A DNA stretch of 64,000 nucleotides from Brachynemurus nebulosus (GCA_035578155.1 JAPWDM010000011.1:17598185-17662184); one strand, 5' to 3'; counted from the stretch's first letter, positions 38,251 through 50,983 are shown. The notes: generated by a model not told the origin, from the sequence alone. Numbers and translations: made by a program.

Positions 38251-38994
38251 AAAAACAGTGAAATCCGCGCCAGTTTTCAAATCTAATCTCAAAACAAGTG
38301 AAAAATATTGATTGAAGTTTTATCCCTAAATAAACAAAATTATAAAAATCTATTTTTTTCCAGTCTTCTGGTAAAATTCCCTGACTTTTCCAAAAAGTTT
38401 AGAATTCCCTGACATTTCCAGGCTTTTTAGTAATGTGGCCACCATGTATAGACCATAATTTTGTAAAACACAGCGTAATTCGAAAGTCGGGTGTATCTAG
38501 ACGGAGACCTGTATTTAAAATTTAATGTAAGGTATGTTTATATTACTATTTCTAGGCTTCTAAGAATATTTAGCTTATTATGGGTTCAATTTATTTAGCA
38601 ATAAAGTTTCTTAAAAGTAATTGGGTTTCATTCGGAATTTGTATTCATGATAATAATTGACTCTCAGAAATAATATTGAAGGTAACATTATTGTACAAAA
38701 ACTTTTTTACTCAATTAGCAAAATTTTCTTAAAGGATAATAAATAAAATTAGTAATACTCAACAGCTTATGGTCGGTTATTATTTATTACACCTCAAAGT
38801 ACCTATTTTGATAACGAAGTCTTTGTATTGTATTATTTACAAATTGTTAACTTCATGTAAGAAGTGAAGATATTAAATAAATAGAGATTACATTCCTATC
38901 AGCTTTATTATTTAAGAAAATAGTATTAATATTTTATTGAACAAAGCTTTCAATTTCAAAAAGATTGGTAAACTATGTTTTGTATTACACTTAA

Positions 38995-39420
38995 CCCTTT
39001 GCGCTTATAAGACATGTACAGCATGACAAGGTGGTTTGTCCATTAACTCTACCATATTTAAAGGTGTTTTGTCTGTTGGATCATAAGACATGTACCACAT
39101 GACACACTGAATGTTGAACTGTAATGACTGCTCATACTTCACATTACATGAATATTTTATTTAATAACTGCAAACACATTCATTTATTAGAAAAATTGTA
39201 AATAAAATAATACAAAATCATATTGAATTATCTTTTTAAAATTAAAAACTAATAAAAACAGCATTGAGGACGTATTTAGCGCATTTAGTATTCAACTTTG
39301 GGGAAACAAGGTTAGAACGTCAAAAGAATCCGTCAAAAAAAGAACGTCGGTCGTTGTCATGTACTACATGTCTTACCAGCCTATTTACAACTCACTTTTT
39401 TTTTGCTTGAGTGCAAAGAG
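38995..39420. mobile_element. piggyBac-like MITE (426 bp)
   Basis: TTAA at 38991-38994 and 39421-39424. Left end CCCTTTGCGCTTATAAGACA; right end reverse-complemented CTCTTTGCACTCAAGC. Both arms carry AAGACATGTA-type words (AAGACATGTACAGCATGACA left; GTCATGTACTACATGTCTTA right). CCCTTTG-CtcAa next to TTAA is the usual piggyBac terminus. Confidence 0.75.
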
Positions 39421-39997
39421 TTAAAAATCAAAAAGTAATAAGTTACCAACAAATTAAAACCGAACTTGACCAAACGACGTATACAACCTTAGTTGTTGTG
39501 CAAAAGAGTTTCAATTACTTCAAGTTGCTAGTTCATAAAAGAGTAAATTCAATTTAATGAAAATCTATAAATAAAAATAATCGAAACAGAAAAAAAAAAC
39601 ATTTTCAAAAGTCAATGTTCAATAAAAATAAACGAAAATATCGACTTGACGTGTTCAACGAAAAACAAATTTCATTCGAGAAAACCCATTTCAATTTATC
39701 TAAATCTATCATCTTTAAATTCACATTTTTTGAACGAAATGTTCCTTGGAGAAATATTTTATATTTACTTTTTTTTTCTTTTTTTCAATATTCTCTAAGT
39801 ATTTTGTGAATTACAAACAGTTATGATGATATTGCTTGGCTCCGCGCCAGCCACTAGACAATAAAACAACTGACTGGTTCACGTTTTATTTACGTATTAA
39901 ATGAGCTTTTAGTATGAATTAAATTCAATATAGACAGGTACCCTATGCCTCGTGTCAACTTTACTTACTAGCTGTATTGAAAATAGAGTAAAATACA

Positions 39998-40662
39998 TGT
40001 GTCGCCTAGTATCAAAATCTACTAAATGCACTTTCCGAATTTTTTGATTTGTTGTAATTTTAACTGCTTACTAAAAAAATCTGCAACTGAAATATAACAT
40101 AATTTTCAAATCCTGCTAAATACCTATACATAACCTATATTTTAGATTTTAACCGTTAAGATTTTAATTTTTTCACTGACATGCGGGACGTACGAAGTAT
40201 AAAATTATGTTTTCACGTAAAATTTGTTTTTTAGTATTTATCTAAAATTTTAAATAATGAAATCGTAGATGTAAATGAATTACTAAGTAAGCACTTTGAT
40301 TTTAAGTGACAAAATGAAAATAGTTTACAAAACAAATTGTATCGTCTAACCCTGATACATCCAATATTGCTGAATCAAGTTTTTTTTTAATAAATTTCCC
40401 TTATAATTTCTGTTTTAACACGCGCTTTATATAAATGTTACTGTCAAAACCTATTAAATTCAAATAATTTTGATTAAAAAAAGGGTAAAACGATAATTTT
40501 GTTTTTTGATAATAGTACTAATCATCTTTTTTACCTTGTTAATTAATATAATTATGACTTTTTAATCGAAAAATTAATTTTGAACTGAGTTATCGTTTTT
40601 TGCGATTTCCTACGATCTTTATAAAGTGAAATTAGTAGATTTTGATACTAGGCGACTCACAT
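39998..40662. mobile_element. Element with ~35-bp terminal inverted repeats (GTCGCCTAGTATC)
   Basis: Left: GTCGCCTAGTATCAAAATCT then ACTAAATGCACTTT (from 40001). Right, reverse-complemented: GTCGCCTAGTATCAAAATCT then ACTAATTTCACTTT (from 40655 back). The interior is AT-rich without an ORF. It directly abuts the next fold-back element. The class is unknown. Confidence 0.68.
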
Positions 40663-40665
40663 ATT

Positions 40666-40877
40666 GAAATAAAAGCTTTTTTAAAAAACCGACTTCGAAA
40701 AGTAAAAAATAATTAATAGCACGAATTTTGAAGTTGTATAAAAATTGCGATCGGATGTTCTTGCAAAATTCAAGATCTACATTTTTCATCTACGCCCCGC
40801 CCCGCCTGACTTCAAAATTCGTGCTATTAATTATTTTTTACATTTGAAGTCGGTTTTTTAAAAGAGCTTTTATTTCA
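40666..40877. repeat. Fold-back repeat with ~70-bp arms (AAAAAACCGACTTC)
   Basis: Arm 40666-40734 (GAAATAAAAGCTTTTTTAAA, AAACCGACTTCGAAAAG, AATTAATAGCACGAATTTTG) pairs with 40808-40877. The 73-base loop includes CGCCCCGCCCCGCC, which is GC-rich against a very AT-rich background. Likely a MITE. Confidence 0.85.
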
Positions 40878-42576
40878 TACCTTTTAGTGATAATGTTTAT
40901 GAGTCCACCCCATTACAATTTTTTTATTTGGTTTTTAAAATTATTTTTATTAAATTCCAAATTTCATACGTTTAGGTGGAATAGTTTCCAAAATACCAGT
41001 GTCCAAAAATCATAATTTTGGGGACTCATTGACTTTGCTTTGAAATTTGGAATATTAATAATGTTTAAAGTCATAATTACTAGGAAAATAAGAAATCAAT
41101 GAAAATCCACCAATTTTTCAAGTCATCAAAGAAAACAAAATTTTTATGAGACCACCTGGAGAACTATATCTACTAACTAAAAAAAGAATGGCGCAAATTG
41201 GGCCAGAAATGTGGGAGAAATCGGTGTACATACACAAAAAAAAACAACATACGGGTTGAATTGAGAGCCTCCTCGTTTTTGAAGTAGGTTAAAAATAAAA
41301 TTTAATTGTTATTAATTTTTTGACTTTGACGTATGCGACTAGCGGAATACTTAGGATCTTTCACTCTTTTACGTACACAAAGAAACAGAAATATCATAAA
41401 CATAGCGTTCGTGTTAGTATAATGATGCAAGGCCTTAAAGAGAATGACCGGTCTCTTCTGATTACTCTTAATAATAAGAATGATTAATATCAAATCAAGC
41501 CAATTTAAAAAAAAAGGTAGTTGGTCGGTAAAACGATTTTTTCAAAGGATTTTAACGAAATTTCTCTAGATATTTATTTAATTCAATACCAATAATACGA
41601 GTCTATTCTGATTAAAATTAACTACCCCAATTTTGACAAAAACGATTTCAAAGTTTTGTAATTTTAACACGGGCTCTTATTATTATGCGAAAACTCTATT
41701 TCTTTGAATAAAATGAATTTGATAAAAATTTAATGTTATAAAATACAAAGTTGCAAACCATATTTGATAACAAATAAAAATTATTCACTGCGCCGTTTTT
41801 GAAATATAATTTACAAACATCATTTCACAACGTTTTTACAACGCTTTTTCAACAATGTTTTTATACTGCTACAACATAAGCGCGCGGAAATTAAAAAAAA
41901 CAAGTGGTATACAAATATAATAACTGAAAAATATTAATACATTATTTAATTTTTGATAAAAGAAAATTTTTTCGCTTACATTTATACTTTTATACCTGAC
42001 TATCTCCGAGCAACTGCGTTAAATCAATAATTTAAGCTTAGCCAAAAATTTAAAATTTTTCTTTAGAAACCTAACTATTGCGTTAGAGGAGGGACATTTT
42101 TATAAAGCGTGAAAACTGTTGATAAATTATTTTAGCTCATTTGACAGCCCTTTTACATTGGCCCTTCGTAGCCAAACTAAGTAGAACAGATTCCCAAAAG
42201 TAATTTAAGTTACGTTCTACATGAACATAAAAAATGTGGCAAAAACTCCCTTGGTTTCAGAAACATTTTTTGAATGACAAATTTTTAACAAATTTTGTCT
42301 ACTCTTACTTCACAATAGTAAGTGATTAAATAACCACAACATACTAAGCCATCGAAATCTTTACATTAAATAAATGAATTAAAAAACATATTAGTACAAT
42401 GTATTTATAGAAATTTATTTTTAAACATTTAATAATATGCCTATTTGCGTATTGTATTTAAAAAGAAAATACTTGTCTTACATGTTTATCATATTTAAGT
42501 AGTAGCACAAACCAAAATTACAGTAAAGTAAAAATAAAATTATTAAACGTAGACATTTAGGTATTGCTGTGGACTA

Positions 42577-43257
42577 GAGATGTCGAATTTCCAAAAAAAA
42601 GATCGATTTTTGGATCGATTTAAATCGAAATTAAAAAAACGATTAAAAAAATCGATTCTGTCAGATCGATCTAAAAAATCGAAATTTTGAAAAGTTTAAT
42701 AAAATTAGCTGCTAATTTTTGTTAAGGGACTTAATTGATAGTATATGGGTAATATCGTGTAAAAATGCCTTACATATTATATTTCTAAAGGCGATGAATT
42801 AACTTTTCAATTATAGCAAATAACGCAATTGTATATATGTAGGACGAATACCACGGAATGGACCAAGTTTATTCAAAAATTTCAAACAAACTGACAAAAA
42901 AATATTTCCAAAATAAGTCGCTTTTGTGGGAACGGGATCGTTTGCCAAATAGGTGGTCTTCCTTCCTTTTGTATTAATAATCTTCTACTGGACAAGATAG
43001 TGCGTATATATAATTATGTAGTTATATAGAGCCATATGAGGGGTTCGTTGATAACAACGAGTAAAAAGTGCCAATTAACAATAACGTTTTTGGTGTACCT
43101 ATCATTTTAACACGTTTCTTAGTAGAATTACAATTAAAATGAAATTATTTTTGGAAAAAAACGGTTATCGATCTCTTACTTTTAATAATCGATTCAAATG
43201 AAAAAAATCGAAAAAAGAATCGATTTTTTAACCTCCGATTTAAAGTCGACATCTCTG
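42577..43257. mobile_element. hAT-like element rich in ATCGATT words (681 bp)
   Basis: Termini TAGAGATGTCGA and, reverse-complemented, CAGAGATGTCGA. Flanks CTGTGGAC (42569-42576) and TTGTGGAC (43258-43265), an 8-bp duplication with one change. The subterminal regions on both sides carry many AATCGATTT / GATCGATT repeats, a common pattern for transposase binding. No ORF. Confidence 0.78.
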
Positions 43258-44021
43258 TTGTGGACTAGTCGCGGCAATATATTTCCAATCTGACTAATTG
43301 TATAATTTGAAAAAAGATCAGAGTATAATTTACCATACAAAAGAAAAAATATTATCGAGGGAAAGTACTGATTTTGGAATTTTAAATACGCACTACAAAA
43401 TAAAATAATTTGTCTAACTATTTAAGTGGACACATACAAGATACAAACTCAAAAAATGACTTTTTTTCTGAAGATTTTTAATTAAAACATCTGAAACATT
43501 CTGTATATTTGGCATTACAAACAATAGTATTCCACTAATTACCGTTACCGTGTATTAGAAGTGCACTGACATGGCGAGTCACGTACTAAAAAAGAGTTTA
43601 CCCGTATACTGAACAAAACTTGCGAGCTAATTATCCATCCTCGAGCGTTGCAGATTGGCTAAGACAAAATTTATGTTTTCTCCAAAAAGAAAAAGTTTTG
43701 TACATGCTTTTTTGTTCGGTACCAAATTGGTCTGGTACGGCTGATGGGTGGGTACGCGACTAATGAAAACAGACGAGAGACACATTGCAGATGAAACGTG
43801 TGTCGAATATAAAATGCTTTTTATTTAACTATTTCATTTTATTAACTATAACTATACAATCAACCGGGGATATTGTCACTGATATTATCACCAAGACGCG
43901 GCCAAACGTCTGTCTATACGAATATAACTTGTAAATCAGAAAAGAAAATAACCGTGAAAATTGTTTTCTTTTTTCATTGTATATTTTTATATGTACCTAC
44001 ATTTATGATTTCATAATTTAA

Positions 44022-44691
44022 GGTACCATCACAGTGTGATTTTGGCGAAAAGTAGTTAATTTTCACAATTTTATTTCGGATAGATATAGGATGGGGGAAT
44101 GGGGATGAATTTTTTTACGATTAATACCACTATTTGACAATACAAAAATATTTTATTTATTTTTTTTTTTAATTATTATAATTTTTTGAAAAAAGTGTCT
44201 TTAAAAAAGGCCGAAATTCGGTGCCCACGATTGTGGCCAGTTTTTATACGAAAAAAAAAAAAAAAAAATCAAATAGATTATCAATCTGTAGGTAAGCCGC
44301 TATGTTCCTATGGGAGCTTTTTTTTTCTTTGAAATTTGAAAAAATGATGGCGGTTTGAATAAAAAGTACAAAATTTTTTACAGTTTTCCGTGTGAAAAAA
44401 TAGGAAGATTTCAAAAGAAAAAAAAAGCCCCCTTAGGAACATAGCGGCTTACCTACAGATTGATAATCTATTTGATTTTTTTTTTCGTATAAAAACTGCG
44501 GCCGCTATCGTGGGCACCGAATTTGGGACATTTTTAAAGACACTTTTTCAAAAAAATTATAATAATTATAAAAAATAAATAAAAATAAATAAAAAAAATG
44601 TTTTTGTATTGTCAAATAGTGGTATTAATCATAAAAAAAAAAAATTGAGAAAACTGACTACTTTTCTGCAGAAACACACTGTGATGGTACC
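44022..44691. mobile_element. Large fold-back element with ~290-bp arms, TTAA target
   Basis: TTAA at 44018-44021 and 44692-44695. The arms run inward from GGTACCATCACAGTGTG on both sides for nearly 300 bases. They share GATTATCAATCTGTAGGTAA, GCCGCTATGTTCC and GTGTCTTTAAAAA in inverted order, leaving a loop of only about 80 bases. Almost the whole 670-bp element could fold into one hairpin. No coding capacity. Confidence 0.88.
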
Positions 44692-46259
44692 TTAAGTTAT
44701 AACAATTATTTTTTAGTTTACGTTCTGAAGATTCAAAATCGGGATGCAATGCAAGAAAAATGAAGAAAAAAGCCAAACCGTGACAAATTAGTACGAAACT
44801 GTAAACTGAAGTATTCACCAAATCTTTACTTGTATGTTCTACCATGAACTCAAAGTGTAAAAGTTTGCTTTTATAAGTTATTTGGCCATAATGATTCGTA
44901 GTACGTAATTTAAAAGTAAATATAAATTACTGAAACCAATCAATTTCGTAATCAAATTACTATACTATATGTACGTTCAGTATAAGATACAATTTTTTTT
45001 ATATAATGAAATTTAAGATGATGGTTAAGATAACTTTCTTCCTCAAAGATAATTATTAAAATTTTTTAAACTATTTAAGCGAAACAATTAGCGCAAGTAT
45101 CAAGAGTTAATTAAGGTCAGACGTTGGTGAATTAAACAAATAAATAACAATATCATAATGAATATGATAGTCAAATATAATAATTATTGGTTTCTGCAAT
45201 AATTAATAATTTACAAAGATTAGATTATAGATATTGAAAAAAATTGATACCTGGCAACTCACGTTGTACATAACCACAGTTAGAGCAAGAATGCGATTAA
45301 TCTATCAAATTCCAAAACAGCTATTCGGCCTTAATTCATGAATAAACAATTTATTATTACGTACAATTCGGCTTACTGACTTTTTAAATAAAAAATATTT
45401 TTCTGAAAACAATCAAAATTCTCCTGAAACGGAACACAGAACGACAAATAAATAGTGCTCAAAATTTTCACTGGAAGGCGTAAGTTTCCATCAAGAAAAT
45501 AAAGGATATAAACGCTAAGTTGGAAAGGAAAATCGAAAAAAAAGTTTCTTCCACATTCATAAACATTTCCTAAGTGCCCACTGATTAAATATTTGAAAAT
45601 CGTAAGAGAATTATAGAATTCAAATCATACATGTGAGTGCCAAAATGCAACTTATGCATAGTCGAAATAGTACTAAACTTTCTATGTCGTACTGTAAATG
45701 TGAAATTAATTATGATTTGACATAAAAATATATCTAAACAAGATTATTGATCAGATACAATTGTTTTTCTCTAGTAGCTAATTAATGATTTAAAATATCA
45801 ATACGAGACATTAAATAAATATTGTTTTTTTATTATCAAAAATAAAAATTTTATAAATAGTTCATGTTGTTACATGACTGTTTAAAAATACTTTGTTTTA
45901 AGACTACAAATCAGCAAATATCTACTCAAATTTTGAATAAATCCTTCAATAACGTAAAAAAATACTACTTCCAAAAATAGACGAACAATTATTATCAAAA
46001 GTAAACTGATTTTGTATTGCTAAAAATATTGAAGTAATTGAAGACACTTCTGAGATTGGTAAAAGAAAAGTTTACGGATTTCAAAATTGGCGTCAAATGT
46101 TAGAGATACAAGCAATGGGGTGGGGTATGAGGCTGAGATCCAAATACGACCTTTAAGATTCACACGATCAACTTCCCAGTATTCCGATAAAAAAAATCGT
46201 ATATGACTATACAAACTCAAATTCTAAAATTAACTTCCTTAAATTTTATTAGTCTTTTT

Positions 46260-46730
46260 ATTTAAACAAAAAAAAAACATTCCTGTCACAACATCCTGCA
46301 TAACATAGCGAAGTTCTCTTTTAGGCAGTCAAAATTTTTATCGGTACATATTAGCTAGCAAAACTTGTACAATGAGATCTACCTTCTGCATTTTGAGATT
46401 TATCTTCCCTACACTTTGTGAAAATCTATAATATAGACACAAGATAAGCAAACTAAAATCAATTGTTATTCTTTAAACTTTTGTCGAGAAAGCTAGTCTA
46501 CATAGAATAATAGTTCAAAAACCTATCTTATGTATATTTTTCCGCTCTTCTAGATGGTGCAAAAAAATTTTTTGAATTGCCACAAATTTTGAAAACCATG
46601 TTCTGAGCATAAAGCGTGTATGGATGAAGAACTCGTCCAAGGGTTTTGGGCCTCCGGGGCTCAAGATTCACCGTGACAGCGGCTGTAACAGTTGAATTTG
46701 TCTTCTGGAAATTCGCTGAAAGCGACAAGA
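46260..46730. repeat. Dispersed repeat family, copy 4
   Basis: Carries CATTCCTGTCACAACATCCT, GCATAACATAGCGAAG, GAAGAACTCGTCCAAGGGTT, CGTGACAGCGGCTGTAACAG and TTCTGGAAATTCGCTGAAA in the same order as copy 3. The (AC)n(AT)n tract of copy 3 is absent at the matching place. It is non-coding in the copies compared. Confidence 0.62.
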
Positions 46731-49730
46731 TTGAATGTGATAAAATTGTTTTCAGGGAATACTGACGTTACGTTATTACGCTTCGACTGGTACTTCAACG
46801 ATGTAAATAACTCTTATTCGCGAGATACCGTACAGAGCAAACATCTTCATAGATATACATATAATACGACAGCATATACACACACAAATATAACTTAAAA
46901 TACACAGTAAAAAAATTTGTGTTCTGCGTCAAAAAAAAAACCAGTGGTTAAAATTTTTGTGTTAAATATTAAATGTAAATATTAACACAAATTTCGATTT
47001 AACAGAATAAAAATGTTAACCTGTTTTGAACAGCAAGGAAGTAACAAAATATTTGTGTAGAGCAAAATAATGCAATAAGTACCTAACTTACATTAGAATC
47101 TACCAAAATATATATAATAAAAAATATGAGAATAGTTCTTATTATTAAACAAAACCGAAAAATTATAAGTTTTTTCAGTTATTGACGAAAAAAGTTTTAT
47201 TAAACGTTTAAAAATGAAACAATTTTCTTACATTTTAAGTTAATTTGTTACAGACTCAGTTACAAAAAATCATGTAAACTTACTTGAGATTGTATTATAT
47301 AATATACAATTTCTCTCTATTATAATAACTTTCCTATACTAGAAAATTAATAATACTGATTGTTCTGGAGAGAATAGTCGGCTAAAAAATTGTCTGTAAA
47401 CGTTTAACTTTTGGGTATTTGAACTAAAACATTTAAGAAAAATCGGGTAGATAATCGCCCTATTTTTGACAATAGCTTGCATCTCAAACTGAGTAATGTC
47501 CTACACTTACATATTGTTAATACTATCAAAAGATGTTCTGTTATCAGATATTTTTCACATATTGAAAATTCATATAAAATCAATCTGAACACTCCTTTGG
47601 AACAGGAAATTTGCTAAAAACAGTGAACAAAACGATAGCCATGAATAATTCATGGACACGAGCTTTGGGTGGTCAAAATAATTATTTCTATCCGATTGTT
47701 TCATGACGTTACTATGCGTCTATAACCGATAAGAAATTATGTCGTGATAAATTCACGTTCATAATATAATATGTATTTTAATTTTAGAAATTGTTTTATA
47801 TACAATCCGTATAAAGTAATAAGCTATGTGTGTGTAGCTTCTATGCCTCTTTGACCTTGTTTCAAATGCGAACAGAACAGAAAGGAGGGCTTTGCATGTA
47901 GTTTGAATTGAAGTACATGTACTTTAAGTGCCGCTTAAAAAGCTCATTTAAATAATACAGCTATACGTATATGACAAGTGGAAATTTGATACAAGTGAAT
48001 GTAATACATGAACGTATGAAACGGTATAAATAATAAGAATATTCTTTGTTCGTAGAAAAAACTCTGAACGGAGTTTTAAATATTTCTTTTTTTAAAAAAT
48101 ACTAATTAAAGTACCACTATAGTGCACCTAAATATTGGAATCATTATCACAATTTTAGTGTTTTAAGGAAAAATCTACATTTTACACAACAAAATTTAAA
48201 TTTATCGCTTCTGGATAATATGACATTTAACGTCAAAGCTGACAACTATCATGTATCTGAATGGTGTATTTGACAATTTTTTAAAAAGCATTAGTGTGTT
48301 TATTACTTCTTACTAAACTCATAATACACATTTTTAAATTATTTTGTACTATATTTTTAATAAAAATCACGGATCAAATTTCAGTTTTTAAAAAGATCGC
48401 CAAAACGATGCTTTCTGTGACGTCAAATCGTATGACGTCATTGGCTCTAAAACATTGAGTAGTAGTAGTAGGTCTAGTAATGAAAATTAATATAATTAAA
48501 AATTTTTTTCATAGTTACCAAAAAAGTAAACAGTTTTTTTCCTAAGTACAAATATAATACCTACATATTCGAACGAGCTTGTGACGTAAGCTGCTTTTGC
48601 TTGATGTTTTTGATTACGTTATTTTTAACGTAAATTTTGTAATTTTATTTAATTAAAATTTTTATATTTTTGAATGAAATAACTTGTAAAAAAGCAATAT
48701 TCAGTATTATTATGACTCGAGCAATTATTTAAAAATCAAAATAGATATTTTTTCAACTACTGTCAAATACTCCATTGTCATTAAACTTATTTAGCATTAT
48801 TTTAATTAAATAATTACAATAACGAAAGTAGGTGTTTTTACGTAAATGTTTCAGTGCAAAAAAAAATTAGGAATTAATATTTCATAGTTTTCCTAAAGAA
48901 AACACGTGCGGTAACACTGAAAATTATTTTGGAAAAACAGGAAACAAAATGGATATATTAAAGGCTTAGAACAATGTTTTGAAATCTGGAAATCTTTCAC
49001 CATATACAAAAGTCAAAATTGCACTGACATGAACGCCACATTGAATTAAATCGCGCCCGCATGTCAGATTCCAATAGTAATTGTTTTAATCGAAGATCTA
49101 TATATTTTTCAAGAACTTTTTTTACTTATTTACTTTACTCAAGTAGAAAGAAAAATTCTAAATGGCGTCATCCTTTTGCGCAATCTTACGAAAAATTTCG
49201 ATACATACATATACACATATCGCGTGAGGATGTACAAGCATACATTAACATAGGATGACGAAAAAAAACCTATACTTTGCGACCTAAACCAATAGTTTTC
49301 GGTGAGACCGGTATTGCCCAAAATTAGGTGTTGCTACCGGGTAATACTCGTAAGAATGTGCTAAAAAAATTGCATAAGATTTAAAATCAATACGTTCTTA
49401 TCGTCATATTTCTCTGAAGTCCTATTCAATAATTTGTCATAAAATTCATTTTAAAAATCTTTTACAATCAGTAGACACTCAAAAGAATTAGAAGATCCAA
49501 TCTACTGAAAAAAGGCGTAAGTCTACTTAAACTATTTTTTCACCCAGTTCCTCAATTAGTACCAGAAATATTTTCAAAACTGTTCACTTCAGTGAACACT
49601 AGTATCGTAAGCGATGTTTTTTGAGTAAGCATGCCAGAATATGTTTTACCATGCAGGCCATTTTGAATACTTTTGATCTAACTTCCGGAAAATGCTGTTC
49701 AATATACAGTGGCCATCCAATGGTACGTAC

Positions 49731-49744
49731 TCCGATTTTACGTA
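49731..49744 (+). repeat. 14-bp direct repeat, left copy (TCCGATTTTACGTA)
   Basis: Identical to 50867-50880. The two copies bracket the array-bearing element, and further inverted CTACGTAAAAT at about 50,910 suggests an older host element (perhaps pogo-like, with ACAGTGG at 49707) into which it was inserted. Confidence 0.5.
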
Positions 49745-49959
49745 GTGACGTCAGCGATTTAGTGGGGTTCTCCTCTCACAGATATGTTGATGTTTGTCTG
49801 TGTTGGTGAAAATTTATGTACCAAGCCAGAGTCAGGGCCGTAGGTAATATTGTCTGAGGGTCTCGTAGCCTTTAAAAATTTTAAAATTTCACTGCAGATA
49901 TATATGCACATATTCTGCATACGTAATATGCAAAATGCAAATGCAAAATGAGTAACGTA

Positions 49960-50640
49960 AAATTCTAGAATATTCTAATCATCAACTAGGAGAGGTATCA
50001 AAAAACAAACTTCACTGTTGAATTGGTCATTAAAAATAAGATTAAACAGTGTAGTTTGACAAAAATTCTAGAATGTTCTATTTGTCAATTAGCAAAGATA
50101 TTGAAAAATCAATTATACCATTTAATTGTCCATCGAAAAAGAGGTCAAATTACACATTTTGACCAATGTTCTGGAATATTCTATTCGTCAACTAGCAAAG
50201 ATATTCAAAAACAAACGTCGCCATTGAATTGGGTACCAAAAAAGAAACCAAATAACATATTTTGAGAAATGTTCTAGAATATTCTATTTGTCAACTAACA
50301 AAGATATTGGAAAATCTACTGCACCACTTAATTGTCCAACCGAAATTAAACTAATGTAAACCAAATGTCCGATCTTGACAAACAATTTTTGCTATCTGAC
50401 AAATAGAATATTCTAGAACATTTATGAAAATGTGCTATTCCGTCTTTTATTCGATGACCAATTAAATGGTGCAATCGATTTTTTGATATCTTTGTTAGTT
50501 GACGTATAGAACATTCTAGAATTTTTGTCAAAATGCGCTGCTTAATCTAATTTTTAGTGCGCAATTCAATAGTGAAATTTTGGTTTCTGGTATCTTTGCC
50601 AGTTCAAAAGTAGAATATTCTAGAATTTTTGTCAGCTTCT
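49960..50640. repeat. Bidirectional array: four direct plus three inverted units of 103 bp
   Basis: The anchor TTCTAGAATATTC (or a variant with one change) starts at 49963, 50066, 50169 and 50272, spacings of exactly 103. The opposite-strand form GAATATTCTAGAA starts at 50406, 50509 and 50613, spacings 103 and 104. The axis is near 50,345. Units also share TTTGTCAAcTAGCAAAGATAT-like and AATTGTCCAtcGAAaA-like blocks. Between anchors the units have diverged more than at the anchors. Confidence 0.9.
49963..50625. promoter_or_regulatory. Seven perfect three-part heat-shock-element matches
   Basis: Each anchor of the array fits TTCnnGAAnnTTC or its inverse GAAnnTTCnnGAA exactly: 49963-49975, 50066-50078, 50169-50181, 50272-50284, 50406-50418, 50509-50521 and 50613-50625. 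This is the binding consensus for the heat-shock factor trimer. The variable positions differ between copies while the TTC/GAA triplets do not. Functional binding is an inference. Nothing shows that a promoter lies here. Confidence 0.55.
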
Positions 50641-50983
50641 GCTATTTGGCGTCTTTTACGCTGATGAATGCAATAGTGAAGTTGATTTTTCGACAGTTTT
50701 CTAAAAGTCGTCACTCATATTCATTAGTATAACATTCGATTTCCTTTGTCTACACAACTGAATTTTAGGTGTAAATTGTCTCTTAAGATAATATTGTTTT
50801 AAATAAATTCAGATAAATAATATTTACCAACCCTCCAAAACAAAAGTTTACCCACGCCCCTGATCTTCCGATTTTACGTACTTCCCCTTAAATTTGTACC
50901 GACCACTACGTAAAATTGGATTTGTGGTGTAGTTATATTAATTTCATTTTAAATAAACTCTCGAATTATTTATACGTCATTTA

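Larger units (their letters stand above)
37572..38446. mobile_element. Element with TATAG duplication carrying dispersed-repeat copy 3
   Basis: Flanked by TATAG at 37567-37571 and 38447-38451. Ends CATGGTGGCAACAG and, reverse-complemented, CATGGTGGCCACAT. Both ends then have the AATTCCCTGACTTTTCCAGG word in inverted orientation. 875 bp, non-coding. The family of the termini is uncertain. Confidence 0.65.
49833..50862. mobile_element. hAT-like element carrying a palindromic array of heat-shock-element repeats
   Basis: Termini CAGGGCCGTAGGTAA and, reverse-complemented, CAGGGGCGTGGGTAA (13 of 15 match), the style of hAT ends. An 8-bp target duplication is not visible (GCCAGAGT versus ATCTTCCG), so the boundaries are provisional. 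The 1,030-bp interior is dominated by the 103-bp repeat array at about 49,960-50,640. No transposase fragment is seen. Confidence 0.55.
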
